A stretch of DNA of 64,000 nt from NCBI RefSeq assembly GCF_000178995.1, contig NZ_ADVZ01000002.1:310001-374000 (forward strand), read 5' to 3'. Positions 28,905 through 39,300 of this stretch are shown piece by piece. The notes under the pieces were generated by a model. The model searched no databases and had not been told where the DNA came from. It worked only from the letters and a program-made list of their open reading frames with translations. Positions within the stretch are counted from its first letter, which is position 1. Every line of letters starts with the position of its first letter. A program made the translations under genes and the position numbers. This DNA is from Afipia sp. 1NLS2. GTDB taxonomy: Bacteria; Pseudomonadota; Alphaproteobacteria; Rhizobiales; Xanthobacteraceae.

Positions 28905-28952
28905 GAAGATAATTGAAATTCAGATTCGTCCGTGAGGGAGCCAGCAACCGCC

Positions 28953-29258
28953 ATGTCCATCTCACCGTCAGGTATGACCTCGTCGTCCGTGCCTGCCACC
29001 TCGTCGTTATTGGGAAGTACGTCGGCCAAGAACAAACCGTCGGCGGAGGATCAGTTTCTCAAGATCGCCGGCGAGACGCCGCAACAGCGGATGTTCAATG
29101 CGATGTTGAGCCAGCTTGGCATCAGCGAGGATGACTTCAAGGCCATGAGTCCCGCCGAGCAGCAAAAGGTGACGCAGAAGATCCAGGAGATGATCCAGCA
29201 ACAGGCGCAGACCGGCGGCGCCAAGGCGCCCGGGCTGGTCATGGACAAGTCCGTGTGA
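28953..29258 (+). CDS. Uncharacterised small protein under a sigma-54 promoter
   Basis: 101 residues, start ATG 28953, ribosome site GAGGGAG at 28934. The N-terminus (MSISPSGMTSSSVPATSSLL) is Ser/Thr/Pro-rich and probably disordered. Residues 35-90 are helical with a compact motif (ETPQQRMFNAMLSQLGISEDDF, in part, then MSPAEQQKVTQKIQEMI). There is no signal peptide or membrane segment. I do not recognise the family. The consensus sigma-54 promoter, unusual for a small hypothetical gene, is the main clue. Confidence 0.75.
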   Translation: MSISPSGMTSSSVPATSSLLGSTSAKNKPSAEDQFLKIAGETPQQRMFNAMLSQLGISEDDFKAMSPAEQQKVTQKIQEMIQQQAQTGGAKAPGLVMDKSV

Positions 29259-29362
29259 TCTTACCGTGGGGCTGGGGCAGCATGTAAATTCCATCGTTCC
29301 GGCTGTTGTCAGAATAAATGGATCGGATAGGCTGGAGGCCCTATTTCACCGGGAGTATCCCC

Positions 29363-29584
29363 ATGAAGCGCTTCTCTCTTGCGATCCTGTTGAGCCTTTT
29401 TGTCGCCTCGCCCGCTTTCGCGGACGCCGCCTGCAAAGCCGTCAGTGCCGACGGCAAGCCGCTCTCCGGTGCGGCGAAGGCGAGCTACATGAAGAAGTGT
29501 TGCGAGACCAACGCCAAGAGCGCCGACGGCAAGCCACTGTCGGGTGCCGCCAAGAACTCCTACGTCAAGAAGTGCATGGGCTGA
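29363..29584 (+). CDS. PsiF-like repeat protein
   Basis: 73 residues with a signal peptide (MKRFSLAILLSLFVASPAFA). The mature part is two copies of ADGKPLSGAAKxSYxKKC, each ending in Cys, like the two PsiF repeats of E. coli. GGGAG precedes ATG 29363. PsiF is phosphate-starvation-inducible in E. coli; its role is unknown, and no Pho box is apparent here. Confidence 0.75.
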   Translation: MKRFSLAILLSLFVASPAFADAACKAVSADGKPLSGAAKASYMKKCCETNAKSADGKPLSGAAKNSYVKKCMG

Positions 29585-29609
29585 GGGACGGCCTCATGCT
29601 GAAACACGA

Positions 29610-29634
29610 AGCCCCGCGCGAGCGGGGCTTTTTG
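29610..29634 (+). terminator. Intrinsic terminator between psiF-like gene and dctD
   Basis: Stem GCCCCGC / GCGGGGC with a GCGA loop, followed by TTTTT. It lies 26 bases past the psiF-like stop. Read from the other side it lies 14 bases past the dctD stop, with only a short A-rich run, so it mainly serves the plus strand. A near-identical unit ends dctA at 34482. Confidence 0.85.
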
Positions 29635-29647
29635 TTTTGGTATCGGG

Positions 29648-31018
29648 TCAATTGGCTTTCGAGAAGGTGCTGCGCACGATGCCGTGGCGTTGCAGCTTGT
29701 CGTAGAAAGTCTTGCGCGGGATGCCGAGCGCTTCGATGGTGCGGCGAACGTCGCCGTCATGGCTCTCCAGCGCCTCGCGGATGACCGACGCCTCGAACCG
29801 CTCCAGCCGTTCAGGCAGGGGCAGCGTGTTTTCGGGCCGCCCTCTGGCGTTGTCCTGCGCTTCCTGATCGAGGCCGAGCACGAAGCGTTCGGCGAAATGC
29901 GACAGTTCCCGCACGTTTCCCGGCCAGTCGTGATCGCGCAGATAGCGATGCACGGAAGCCGGAATGTCAGGCACAGGCCGCTGGAAGCGTGCGGCGGCGC
30001 GGTTGGTAAAATAGCCGAACAGCATCGGGATGTCGTCGCGCCGTTCCCGCAGCGGCGGGATCGACAACGTGACGACGTTGAGGCGGTAGTAAAGGTCCTC
30101 ACGGAAGTTGCCGCGCTGTGCGGGATCGCCGAGATCGACCTTTGAAGCGGCAACGATACGCAGGTCGACAGGACGGACTTCATTGGTGCCGAGCGGTGCG
30201 ACCTCGCGCATTTCCAGCACACGCAACATTTGCACCTGGACCGACGGCGGCATGCTTTCGATTTCGTCGAGAAACAGCGTGCCGCCATCAGCATGCTGGA
30301 TGCGCCCGAGCCGCCGCTTCTGGGCGCCGGTGAAAGCACCTTGCTCGTGACCGAACAACTCGCTCTCGATGATGCTCTCTGGCAAGGTACTGCAATTGAG
30401 CGCCACGAAATTATTGGCTGCGCGGCGGCGGCTCCAGCGGTGCAGCAGCGTTGCGACCACTTCTTTGCCGGAACCGGTTTCTCCTGTCACCAGCACGTCG
30501 ACATCGGTATCGGCGATCTGGCGCAGCGTTTGTCGCAACCACTCCATCGCGGGCGTCTGGCCGATCAGGGGCAGGCCGTTTTCGGCCTCGATCGCAGCCT
30601 CGCGCAGCGAGCGGTTCTCCATCACCAGTTTCCGCTTTTCGGCGGCATGCCGGACGCTGTGCGCCAGCCGCTCGGCGGCGAAAGGCTTTGTGATGAAGTC
30701 GTAGACTCCATCCTGGATCGCCTTCACGGCCATCGGAATATCGCCGTGGCCGGTGATGAGGATGACCGGAATATCGGCATCCTCCTGTTGCAGGCGCTGG
30801 AAGAACTGCAACCCGTCGATACCTGGCATGCGGATGTCGGATACGACGACGCCATTGAAATGCCGGTCGAGTACGGCAAGCGCATCTGCCGCCGCGGTGA
30901 AGGCCTGGACCTGAAATCCGGCAAGCTCCAGCGTCTGCTGCGTTGCCTTCAGAAGATCGCGGTCGTCATCCAGCAGGACGACGGAGAGGGGATCGTTCGA
31001 TGCTACGCTCTGTGTCAT
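29648..31018 (-). CDS. dctD: C4-dicarboxylate sigma-54 response regulator DctD
   Basis: 456-residue NtrC-family activator. The receiver domain (residues 10-130) has Asp61 (SDIRMPG) as phosphoacceptor. The AAA+ domain has Walker A GETGSGKE at 179-186 and the sigma-54 contact loop GAFTGA at 227-232, with a Fis-type HTH at the C-terminus ([20 protein letters not shown]). It is activated by DctB and drives dctA from the -24/-12 promoter at 33000. Start ATG 31018 overlaps the dctB stop by four bases (ATGA), giving coupled translation. Confidence 0.95.
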   Translation of the reverse strand: MTQSVASNDPLSVVLLDDDRDLLKATQQTLELAGFQVQAFTAAADALAVLDRHFNGVVVSDIRMPGIDGLQFFQRLQQEDADIPVILITGHGDIPMAVKAIQDGVYDFITKPFAAERLAHSVRHAAEKRKLVMENRSLREAAIEAENGLPLIGQTPAMEWLRQTLRQIADTDVDVLVTGETGSGKEVVATLLHRWSRRRAANNFVALNCSTLPESIIESELFGHEQGAFTGAQKRRLGRIQHADGGTLFLDEIESMPPSVQVQMLRVLEMREVAPLGTNEVRPVDLRIVAASKVDLGDPAQRGNFREDLYYRLNVVTLSIPPLRERRDDIPMLFGYFTNRAAARFQRPVPDIPASVHRYLRDHDWPGNVRELSHFAERFVLGLDQEAQDNARGRPENTLPLPERLERFEASVIREALESHDGDVRRTIEALGIPRKTFYDKLQRHGIVRSTFSKAN

Positions 31019-32868
31019 GGAGCCCTCACCAGATAGATCGTGAAGCATGTGCCGTGTTCGCTGCTGTCGACCTCGATGCGTCCGCCATAGTCGGAAACGA
31101 TCTCCTTGGAGATCACGAGGCCGAGGCCAAGTCCGTTTTCCTTCGATGTATTGAACGGCGAGAACAGCGAGCGCCGAATGGCCTCGGGAATGCCGGGGCC
31201 ATTGTCGGAGATTTTCACGGCGACCTCGTTGCCTCGGGACGCAACCGAAATCTCGACACGCGGATGAGGGCGCCCCTCCAGCGCTTCCAGCGCGTTCTGG
31301 AACAGGTTGATGAGCACCTGCTCAAGGCGGATGCGCGTGCCCGACACCTTGAGGCCGGAGGCGGGAAGGTCGTATGTCAGCGCCTCCAGATGGCCGGCGA
31401 AGCGGCTTCGCAGGAGCACCACGGCGCCGTCGATGGCGTCGCGTAACTCAACAGATTCGGCGGCGGTTCGTCCCTTGCGGGCGAACGCCTTCAACTCGTC
31501 GGTGATGGAGCCGATGCGTTCCGTCAGCGACGCGATCTTTCCGAGATTGTCCGCAGCCGATGAAGGTTGGCCGCGCTCGAGGAAAGTCCGCGCGTTGTCG
31601 GCATAGGCGCGGATGGTGGCGACTGGCTGGTTGATCTCATGCGCAACGCCTGCCGCTACCTGCCCGAGGATGGCGAGGCGGTTGGCTTGCACCAGTTCCT
31701 GCTGAACGATCTGCAATTTCGCTTCGGTGGTGCGGTGATCGGAAATCTCGATCTCGAGCCGGTCGCGGGCGCGGCTCAGATCCTCTGTGCGTTCCGCCAC
31801 GCGCCGTTCCAGCTCCACGCGCGCCATTTCGCTTGTCGCGATGCGCATCTGCGCGGAGTGGCGGCGCCAGAGCAGGAAGGCGGCCAGCGCAAGCAGGGGG
31901 ATGAAGACACCGAGCGCCAACAGGCGCGCCTCGCGCATGGCGGCCGCCGCCGCTGGCTCGACCGGCACCAGATAGTCCAGCCGCCAGGGTGTCGACGGCA
32001 CGCGCGCTGTCAGCCTGAGATATTCGGCTTTTGGGCGATCCGGCAGCGTTGCGCGCACAAGCGAAGTGCTGGGATCGATGGTCTGGATCGGTGTGATCGG
32101 AAGCGGCATCAGTGGCGCATCATCGAACTGAAGGCTACCGCGGATGGTGGCGAACATCGTTTCGGTCAGCTTGCCGTCAGTCAGGAACCGCCACGATGGG
32201 ATGCTGGTGATGAGCACGACACCGTGCTCGTCGACGACGTAAGAGGGGCGGTTGCTTTCGTGCCAGTCCGCCTCTAGCTGGTCGAACTCCATCTTGACGA
32301 CGACCACGCCAAGCGGCTTGTGCAGGGGACCGACGATCCGTGAGATATAGAGTCCCGGCTTCTTGCTAACGTTGCCGAGTGCGAAAAACTCGGCCGTACC
32401 TTCCTTGATGGCGTCCACGAAATATTCGCGGAAGGAATAGTCGTTTCCGACGAAGCTGTCCGACTCCCGAAAGTTGCTGGAAGCGATCGTGAGGCCGTCG
32501 GTGCCGATGACGTAGAGCACGGCTGCCTTGGTGCCGGCGACGAGCCTTGCCAGCTTTTCGTTGAGGCGACCGACGGAGGCGGCATCGCCGATGGCGAGCG
32601 CGTCATGGACCCGCTGGTCCTCGGAGAGAAGCAGCGGGAGCGCGCGCGGGCTCTCCAGCACGGCGCGCAGCAGCGCCACCTTGAGATTGGCATCGGTGTG
32701 GCCTTGCTCGGCGAGCATCTTGAGTTCGCGCGCGCGGCCATAGAGCCCTGCGATCACGACAGTGGCGCAGGCGAGTGCAAGCGCCAGCACGGCAAAGCCG
32801 ATCCAGACGCGGCGTGCTCGCTTCCGGAGTTGGCCGGGCGTGAGGGCAGGTGCGGACTGTGCTGTCAT
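31015..32868 (-). CDS. dctB: C4-dicarboxylate sensor histidine kinase DctB
   Basis: 617 residues. TM1 (21-43) and TM2 (315-334) enclose a double-Cache periplasmic sensor (residues 45-310) for succinate, malate and fumarate. A coiled coil and HisKA follow, with His410 in [16 protein letters not shown], and HATPase_c motifs [17 protein letters not shown] and [19 protein letters not shown] (in part). It phosphorylates DctD. A longer frame to 32895 exists but would cover the palindrome at 32877, so ATG 32868 is preferred. It is divergent from dctA, sharing the regulatory region. Confidence 0.93.
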   Translation of the reverse strand: MTAQSAPALTPGQLRKRARRVWIGFAVLALALACATVVIAGLYGRARELKMLAEQGHTDANLKVALLRAVLESPRALPLLLSEDQRVHDALAIGDAASVGRLNEKLARLVAGTKAAVLYVIGTDGLTIASSNFRESDSFVGNDYSFREYFVDAIKEGTAEFFALGNVSKKPGLYISRIVGPLHKPLGVVVVKMEFDQLEADWHESNRPSYVVDEHGVVLITSIPSWRFLTDGKLTETMFATIRGSLQFDDAPLMPLPITPIQTIDPSTSLVRATLPDRPKAEYLRLTARVPSTPWRLDYLVPVEPAAAAAMREARLLALGVFIPLLALAAFLLWRRHSAQMRIATSEMARVELERRVAERTEDLSRARDRLEIEISDHRTTEAKLQIVQQELVQANRLAILGQVAAGVAHEINQPVATIRAYADNARTFLERGQPSSAADNLGKIASLTERIGSITDELKAFARKGRTAAESVELRDAIDGAVVLLRSRFAGHLEALTYDLPASGLKVSGTRIRLEQVLINLFQNALEALEGRPHPRVEISVASRGNEVAVKISDNGPGIPEAIRRSLFSPFNTSKENGLGLGLVISKEIVSDYGGRIEVDSSEHGTCFTIYLVRAP

Positions 32869-32876
32869 GACATATC

Positions 32877-32926
32877 TGTGCATTTTTCTGCACATCGCTC
32901 AATACCGTAAGTGCGAATTATCGCGC
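32877..32926 (+). promoter_or_regulatory. Paired palindromes, likely DctD upstream activating sites
   Basis: TGTGCA-N6-TGCACA (32877-32894) is a perfect inverted repeat. A weaker relative, GTGCG-N6-CGCGC (32911-32926), lies 33 bp away centre to centre, about three helical turns. They are 75-125 bp upstream of the dctA sigma-54 promoter, as expected for tandem DctD enhancer sites. Confidence 0.65.
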
Positions 32927-32999
32927 AAAACTGACTGGCCGCACCCGTCCAGATATAGAAAATCTATAAATATCAATATGTTGAATGGAATAATCCTGC

Positions 33000-33015
33000 T
33001 GGCACGCAGGTTGCT
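33000..33015 (+). promoter_or_regulatory. dctA sigma-54 promoter (-24/-12)
   Basis: TGGCAC-GCAGG-TTGCT matches the consensus fully. Predicted transcription start is near 33026, about 75 bases before the dctA ATG. Confidence 0.85.
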
Positions 33016-33100
33016 GATGTCTCTCGCGGCGGCTGTTGGCCGCGACAACTCAACAATCGACCCCGAGACGGAACACCGCCATCGGGGCTGGGAGGCTAAC

Positions 33101-34432
33101 ATGCAGACCACTTTCGAGGTCGTGGAGAAGCACGGCAAGGTTCCGTTCTACCGGCATCTCTATTTTCAGGTTCTGGCGGCGATCGTCGCAGGCGTCCTGC
33201 TCGGGCACTTCGACCCCGGCGTCGGCGCGGCCATGAAGCCGCTCGGTGATGCCTTCATCAAGCTGGTGAAGATGGTGATCACGCCGGTGATCTTCCTGAC
33301 GGTTGCGACCGGCATCGCGGGCGTGTCGGACCTCAAGCGCGTCGGCCGCGTCGCCGGCAAGGCGATGCTCTATTTCCTGACGTTCTCGACGCTGGCGCTG
33401 ATCCTCGGTTTGATCATCTCGAACGTCGTGCAGCCGGGCGCGGGCATGCACATTGATCCCGCGACGCTGGATGCCAAGGCCGCCGCCGCTTATGCGGCCA
33501 AGGCGCATGACGCCTCCATCGTCGGCTTCCTGATGGACATCATTCCGAACACCATCGTCGGCGCGTTCGCCAAGGGCGATATCCTGCAGGTGCTGTTCTT
33601 CTCCGTGCTGTTCGGCATCGCGCTGGCGATGGCCGGGGAGCGCGGCAAGCCGATCGTTGATTTCCTGCAGGCGCTCACCAACCCGGTGTTCCGCCTGGTC
33701 GCGATCCTGATGAAGGCAGCACCCATCGGTGCGTTCGGCGCGATGGCCTTCACCATCGGCAAATACGGCATCGGCTCGATCGCCAATCTCGCCTTCCTGA
33801 TCGGCACGTTCTACGTCACGTCGCTGTTGTTCGTGCTGGTCGTGCTCGGTGCGGTCGGCCGCTACAACGGCTTCTCGATCCTGGCGCTGATCCGCTACAT
33901 CAAGGAAGAACTGCTGCTGGTGCTCGGGACCTCGTCGTCGGAGGCGGCATTGCCCGCGCTGATGACGAAGATGGAGCGCGCGGGCTGCGACCGCTCGGTC
34001 GTCGGCCTCGTGATTCCGACCGGCTATTCCTTCAACCTCGACGGCACCAACATCTACATGACGCTGGCGGCGTTGTTCATCGCGCAGGCGACGGACACGC
34101 ATCTGAGCCTCGCGGACCAGATATTGCTGCTCCTGGTGGCGATGCTGAGCTCGAAGGGGGCTGCGGGCATCACCGGTGCGGGCTTCATCACGCTGGCCGC
34201 GACGCTGTCGGTGGTGCCGTCCGTGCCGATCGCGGGCATGGCGCTGATCCTAGGCATCGACCGCTTCATGTCGGAATGCCGCGCGCTGACCAACTTCGTT
34301 GGCAACGCGGTGGCGACCGTCGTGGTCGCGCGCTGGGAGAAGGAACTCGACCAGGAGAAATTCGCCGCCGCGCTGGCAGGCGAATTGCCGGAGGACGAAG
34401 CAGCGTACGAACCTGAATTGCAGGCAGCGTGA
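33101..34432 (+). CDS. dctA: C4-dicarboxylate:cation symporter DctA
   Basis: 443-residue DAACS/SLC1-fold transporter that imports succinate, fumarate and malate with cations. Start ATG 33101 with GGAGG upstream; the long upstream open frame is not conserved. Diagnostic pieces are the Ser-rich hairpin [18 protein letters not shown] near residue 275, [19 protein letters not shown] near 308, the re-entrant loop [20 protein letters not shown] (about 350) and [19 protein letters not shown] near 385. The tail is acidic. It is controlled by DctB/DctD; in rhizobia it feeds symbiotic nitrogen fixation. Confidence 0.96.
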   Translation: MQTTFEVVEKHGKVPFYRHLYFQVLAAIVAGVLLGHFDPGVGAAMKPLGDAFIKLVKMVITPVIFLTVATGIAGVSDLKRVGRVAGKAMLYFLTFSTLALILGLIISNVVQPGAGMHIDPATLDAKAAAAYAAKAHDASIVGFLMDIIPNTIVGAFAKGDILQVLFFSVLFGIALAMAGERGKPIVDFLQALTNPVFRLVAILMKAAPIGAFGAMAFTIGKYGIGSIANLAFLIGTFYVTSLLFVLVVLGAVGRYNGFSILALIRYIKEELLLVLGTSSSEAALPALMTKMERAGCDRSVVGLVIPTGYSFNLDGTNIYMTLAALFIAQATDTHLSLADQILLLLVAMLSSKGAAGITGAGFITLAATLSVVPSVPIAGMALILGIDRFMSECRALTNFVGNAVATVVVARWEKELDQEKFAAALAGELPEDEAAYEPELQAA

Positions 34433-34481
34433 GGGCGGACGGCGACCTTCGGTTTACAAAACCGCTGCACGACAAAACACG

Positions 34482-34507
34482 AAAGCCCCGCGAGAGCGGG
34501 GCTTTTT
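34482..34507 (+). terminator. dctA intrinsic terminator
   Basis: AAAGCCCCGC-GAGA-GCGGGGCTTT, followed by further Ts: a 10-bp perfect stem with U-run 50 bases after the dctA stop. Confidence 0.9.
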
Positions 34508-34519
34508 GCTGGAGGGTTT

Positions 34520-34645
34520 CTGAATTTCGTCAAGCGCGGCGAGAGCGGCGTCTATGAATGGCTCGCCATTGTCACCTTCACGGCAGCCAACGTCATCATC
34601 GGCGCGATTTTTGTCGGGACGGTATGGAGTTCTTTCCGTAGTTAG
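34520..34645 (+). CDS. Possible tiny membrane protein with CTG start
   Basis: A 41-codon frame starting at CTG 34520, three bases after GGAGGG (34511-34516), reads LNFVKRGESGVYEWLAIVTF and continues through one hydrophobic helix (ANVIIGAIFVGTVW) to a TAG stop. No ATG, GTG or TTG start is in frame. Composition is host-like, not like the AT-rich gene beyond. It could be a real small protein, or a remnant whose start was lost. Confidence 0.3.
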   Translation: MNFVKRGESGVYEWLAIVTFTAANVIIGAIFVGTVWSSFRS

Positions 34646-34706
34646 CGGCTGCTGTCACGAGGACATAAGAAGGCGGGTAGAAGAGCAAGTAAAACACGGC
34701 ATATCT

Positions 34707-36269
34707 TTATAAAGAAGCGCGAGCTTTCCTTGGTCTTTTTGGGCGGTTTCTTTTTGTTGTTGTTTTTAGTTTTGTACCAATTCGATATTCGAACTTCGGG
34801 TAAATCTTTTCTAGCTCGTCAAGCATCCGATTAACTAGGATGATTCCATCGTCTACGATTGACCGCATTCCGAAATTTATGGGCGCTGGAATTCTGTGAA
34901 ATCTGTGCAAGGGATTAACACAAGTCGTAAAGGTAGAGTTTCGGATCGCAGACCAATGACCATGGGTATATCCTGAACATAGATCATAATAAGAGTCGTA
35001 AACGTCCTTCATATTTGAATCTATCGCCATTTCGCGCAAGTTCTTGCTAGACCAAGAGCCTAGGTTAATGTCACTAAATTCCATCCACTGATCTTCGTTC
35101 GCGAGAGCTTCAAGTAACTCAAGATCAACAAACCGTGGAACGTTATCTGCGCTGAGATTTTTCAGGAGAGAAAGTTTTGTTTGTCCATTGCCGTGGTCGC
35201 GATGCTTTAGCCAAAGTGACGCATCATTTTTTGAGATCAAATATGAAAGTGTAATAAAACATTCCACTATAGTTCGTAGTGTCGAACGACCGATTGCGCT
35301 TGTGTGGCTATAAGAAGACGCGGACTCGATAAGCAGATCAATGGCATAAAGTATCAAGCCGAAGCTGGAGTCGTGACGAGCGTCTAAGCCGGTGTGAGTA
35401 ATGGTGGAATGAAAGTGCGAATTGATCAAATCCGCTATACGAATCAATTCAACGATTTTCTTTTTCTCTTTTATGTGTGGGTTTCCCTCGTGGCCTCGGG
35501 GAATGCATCGCGTCTTTTTATAAACTTCGTTCCAAAAGCTTTCCTGATGCGGATCGGGTAAATCCGAATTCGCGTCATTTTCCTTAAACTCCATCATCCG
35601 AAGAGAGATTTCGGTGGCTCTGATGAATGGACGAACCATGCGCATATCCCCATGATCTGGATATAAGCGAATAGATTCTAAAAGGTCCGCTTGCCCACTC
35701 GAAAAATTAACCCGGCCCGAAATTATAAAATATACGAGCTTTATCCAACGAATGTCCGTAGCCTTTTGGGACTGATGGTCAAAGCATACGGCAACCGCCT
35801 TCGCGAGTATTTCCCAATGAGAGCTTTGGGGAGGATCTAGGCGAGTTTCCCATTGAGCGCGATCTGGAAGGCCCTCGATGAGGAGAAGAGCGCTCAGTGC
35901 AGACTTTGCTTGGTCGTCGCTTAAAACGTTTTGAAAAGCGACGTCGAATTCGTGCTGAGAAAATCTGCTTATAAAATTGTGAGTAATGAACAACTCGGAA
36001 TGGTTCTCAAGTCTTTGCCTCATGCCGATCGCTACTGATCGGAATAAACGCAAATAGTGATCCCGTTCAAGCGAGGCCGTTAAAATGCAGGCCCACAAGA
36101 TGTTGGGTATACATTCATTCACCCATGAGCGAGGCGTTATAGGTGCTTTGATAATCGAAAATGGATTTTTTAGTATTTTGCCTTCGCGTGGATGGCTGTC
36201 TAATGGCGTAAATCGTCGCCTTTGCGATTTATCGCTCTTAGAAGATTTCTTTTTTATTGTCTTCTTCAA
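34707..36269 (-). CDS. AT-rich accessory gene, DUF5677-like helical protein
   Basis: 520 residues with base composition and codon use clearly more AT-rich than every neighbour. The only start in the open frame's 5' end is TTG 36269; a stop lies directly upstream, and no good ribosome site is visible. Both ends are strongly basic (MKKTIKKKSSKSDKSQRRR; a Lys/Arg tail). The middle is helical, with GRSTLRTIVECFITLSYLI near residue 330 and a later conserved-looking YDLCSGYTHGHWSAIRNS. The R-x3-E helix and overall layout recall DUF5677 proteins; this is from memory. No enzyme motif or membrane segment was seen. It sits alone between two terminators and looks acquired. Confidence 0.7.
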   Translation of the reverse strand: MKKTIKKKSSKSDKSQRRRFTPLDSHPREGKILKNPFSIIKAPITPRSWVNECIPNILWACILTASLERDHYLRLFRSVAIGMRQRLENHSELFITHNFISRFSQHEFDVAFQNVLSDDQAKSALSALLLIEGLPDRAQWETRLDPPQSSHWEILAKAVAVCFDHQSQKATDIRWIKLVYFIISGRVNFSSGQADLLESIRLYPDHGDMRMVRPFIRATEISLRMMEFKENDANSDLPDPHQESFWNEVYKKTRCIPRGHEGNPHIKEKKKIVELIRIADLINSHFHSTITHTGLDARHDSSFGLILYAIDLLIESASSYSHTSAIGRSTLRTIVECFITLSYLISKNDASLWLKHRDHGNGQTKLSLLKNLSADNVPRFVDLELLEALANEDQWMEFSDINLGSWSSKNLREMAIDSNMKDVYDSYYDLCSGYTHGHWSAIRNSTFTTCVNPLHRFHRIPAPINFGMRSIVDDGIILVNRMLDELEKIYPKFEYRIGTKLKTTTKRNRPKRPRKARASL

Positions 36270-36292
36270 TGTTTATGCCGTGAGGTCCCAAT

Positions 36293-36320
36293 AAAGAGGA
36301 GCAAATTTGCCCCTCTTTAT
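36293..36320 (-). terminator. nrdJ terminator
   Basis: A nearly perfect palindrome (AAAGAGG-GCAAATTTGC-CCTCTTT with one mismatch) lies 20 bases past the nrdJ stop in the direction of transcription. The A/T-rich outer arms give a U-run on either strand, so it may also close the neighbouring island. Confidence 0.75.
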
Positions 36321-36340
36321 TTCGTGCAAGACCGACAGTC

Positions 36341-39300
36341 TTACGAACATCCCGTCGTGCTTCCGCACGTGTCGCACTTCATGCACGTGCCGTTGCGCAC
36401 CAGGGTGAAGTTGGAGCACTCCGAGCACATGTCGCCTTCATAGCCGCGGGCTTTGGCTTCCGCGCGGCGCTCGGCCTTTGTGGGCGCGGCTGGTGCGGCG
36501 GCAGTGGTTGCCGCCTGTGCCGAGCCTGCCTTGCTCCACTGCTGCGCCTCGAGTTTCTCGGTCGGCGAGAGTGCACGCTCGGGCTCCGCGGTCTTCAGCG
36601 CCGCTGCACCTTCACCACCACCTGACGCCATCGCGGTGACACGCGATCCGCCGACAGGGGCGGAGTCGTTGTGCGCGGTCACAGCCGCGCTCGCGCCGCC
36701 CTGCATGACGACGAGATTGTCGGAGCGGGAGCGGGTGAGGCCCTTGGAGAGATACTTGCTCGGGCCGCTCTGCGCCTTGCCTTCGTTCACGCCCTTGCCG
36801 AGCGCATCGAACTGCGTCTCGCTCGGATCGACATGGGCGAGGTCGTAGCGCGACAGGTAGCTCACCGCGAGTTCGCGGAACACGTAGTCCAGGATCGAGG
36901 TCGCGTACTTGATGGAGTCGTTGCCCTGCACCGGGCCCGCGGGCTCGAAGCGGGTGAAGGTGAACGCATCGACATACTCGTCCAGCGGCACGCCGTATTG
37001 CAGGCCGAGCGAGACGGCGATGGCGAAGTTGTTGATGAAGGAGCGCAGCGCCGCGCCTTCCTTGTGCATGTCGACGAAGATCTCGCCGAGGCGGCCGTCG
37101 TCATATTCGCCGGTGCGCAGATAGACCTTGTGGCCGCCGACGATCGCCTTCTGGGTGTAACCCTTGCGGCGGTCCGGCATTCTCTCGCGCTCGCGCGAGA
37201 CATGCTCGACCACGCGCTCGACGATCTTCTCGACGACCTGCGTGGCGCGCGCGGCCATCGGCTTGTCGTGGAACGCCTCGATCGCATCGTCCTCGTCGTC
37301 ATCGTCGGCGATGAGCTGCGAGTTCAGCGGCTGCGACAGTTTCGAGCCGTCGCGATAGAGCGCGTTGGCCTTGAGCGCGAGCTTCCACGACAACAGGTAG
37401 GCCGACTTGCAGTCGTCCACCGTGGCGTCGTTCGGCATGTTGATGGTCTTGGAGATCGCGCCCGAGATGAAGGGCTGCGACGCCGCCATCATGCGGATGT
37501 GGCTTTCGACCGAGAGATAACGCTTGCCGACCTTGCCGCACGGGTTGGCGCAGTCGAACACCGCATAGTGCTCGTCCTTGAGATGCGGCGCGCCTTCCAC
37601 TGTCATCGCGCCGCAGATGTGCACGTTGGCGGCCTCGATGTCACGCTTGGAGAAGCCCAATGCGGCGAGCAGGTCGAAGCCCGGCACGTTCATCACTTCG
37701 GGGGCGATGTGCAGGCTGTCGCGGATGAAGTCCTCGCCCAGCGTCCACTTGTTGAACACGAACTTGATGTCGAAGGCGGTCGGCAGGGCCTTCTCGACCT
37801 TCGCCAGCGCTTCATCGGTGAAGCCCTTGGTCTTCAGCGAGGAGGCGTTGATGCCCGGCGCGTTGGACAGCGAGCCGTGGCCGACGGCGTAAGCCTCGAT
37901 CTCGGCGATCTCGCTCTCGCGATAGCCGAGCGCGCGCAGCGCCTCCGGCACGGCGCGGTTGATGATCTTCCAGTAGCCGCCGCCTGCGAGCTTCTTGAAC
38001 TTCACCAGCGCGAAGTCGGGCTCGATGCCCGTGGTGTCGCAATCCATCACGAGGCCGATGGTGCCGGTCGGCGCCACCACCGTGGTCTGCGCGTTGCGGA
38101 AGCCGTTGGCCTTGCCGAGTTCAAGCGCACGGTCCCACACCGCCTTGGCGTGGTCGACGATGTCGGCCTGCGGGCAGGAGGCATGATCGAGCGGCACCGG
38201 ATTGACGGCGAGCGCCTCGTAACCGGCCGCTTCGCCGTGTGCTGCGCGGCGATGGTTGCGGATCACGCGCAGCATGTGGCTCGCGTTCTTCTTGTAGCCG
38301 GGGAAGGTGCCAAGCTCGGCGGCCATTTCGGCGGAGGTCGCATAGGCCGTGCCGGTCATGATCGCGGAGAGGGCGCCGCACAGCGCGCGGCCTTCCTTGG
38401 AATCGTAGGGCAGGCCCATGGTCATCAAGAGGCCGCCGATGTTGGCGTAGCCGAGGCCGAGCGTGCGGAATTCGTAGGAGAGTTCAGCAATGGCCTTCGA
38501 CGGGAACTGCGCCATCATCACCGAGATCTCGAGCACGATGGTCCACAGCCGGCACAGATGCTCGTAGGCATCCGCATCGAAACGGCGGGTGTGGGTATCG
38601 TAGAACGTCAGCAGGTTGGCGGAGGCGAGGTTGCACGCCGTATCATCAAGGAACATGTACTCCGAGCATGGGTTCGATGCGCGGATGTCGCCGGACGCCT
38701 TGCAGGTGTGCCAGTCGTTCATCGTGGTGTTGAAGTGCAGGCCGGGGTCGGCGGAGGCCCATGCAGCGTAGCCGATCTTCTCCCACAGATCGCGGGCCTT
38801 GAGCGTCTTGGTGACCTTGCCGTTGGTGCGGCCGATCAGATTCCACGGCCCGTCGGTTTCCACCGCGCGCAGGAAGTCGTCCTTCAGCGAGACGGAGTTG
38901 TTGGAGTTCTGGCCGGAGACGGTGAGGTAGGCTTCCGAATCCCAGTCGGTGTCGTAGGTGTCGAACGCAATGTCGGTGTAGCCCTGACGCGCGAACTGGA
39001 TCACGCGCTTGATCATGTTGTCGGTGACGAGCGCGCGGCGGGCGAGCTTGATCTCGCGCTTCAACGCCGGGTTCTTCTCGGGCAGGTAGCAGTCGTCGCC
39101 GGGGCCTTCGCAGTTCACGCAGGCCTTCATGATGGCCTTGAGGTGCTTCTGGTTGATCTTGGAGCCCGTGACCAGCGCCGCGACCTTCTGCTCCTCACGC
39201 ACCTTCCAGTCGATATAGGTCTCGATGTCCGGATGATCGGCATCGACCACCACCATCTTCGCCGCGCGGCGCGTGGTGCCGCCCGACTTGATCGCGCCCG

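Noticed and set aside
32868-32895. DctB start at 32895 or 32883
   Set aside because: Would put the palindrome at 32877-32894 inside the coding sequence; ATG 32868 gives a normal N-terminus and frees the enhancer.
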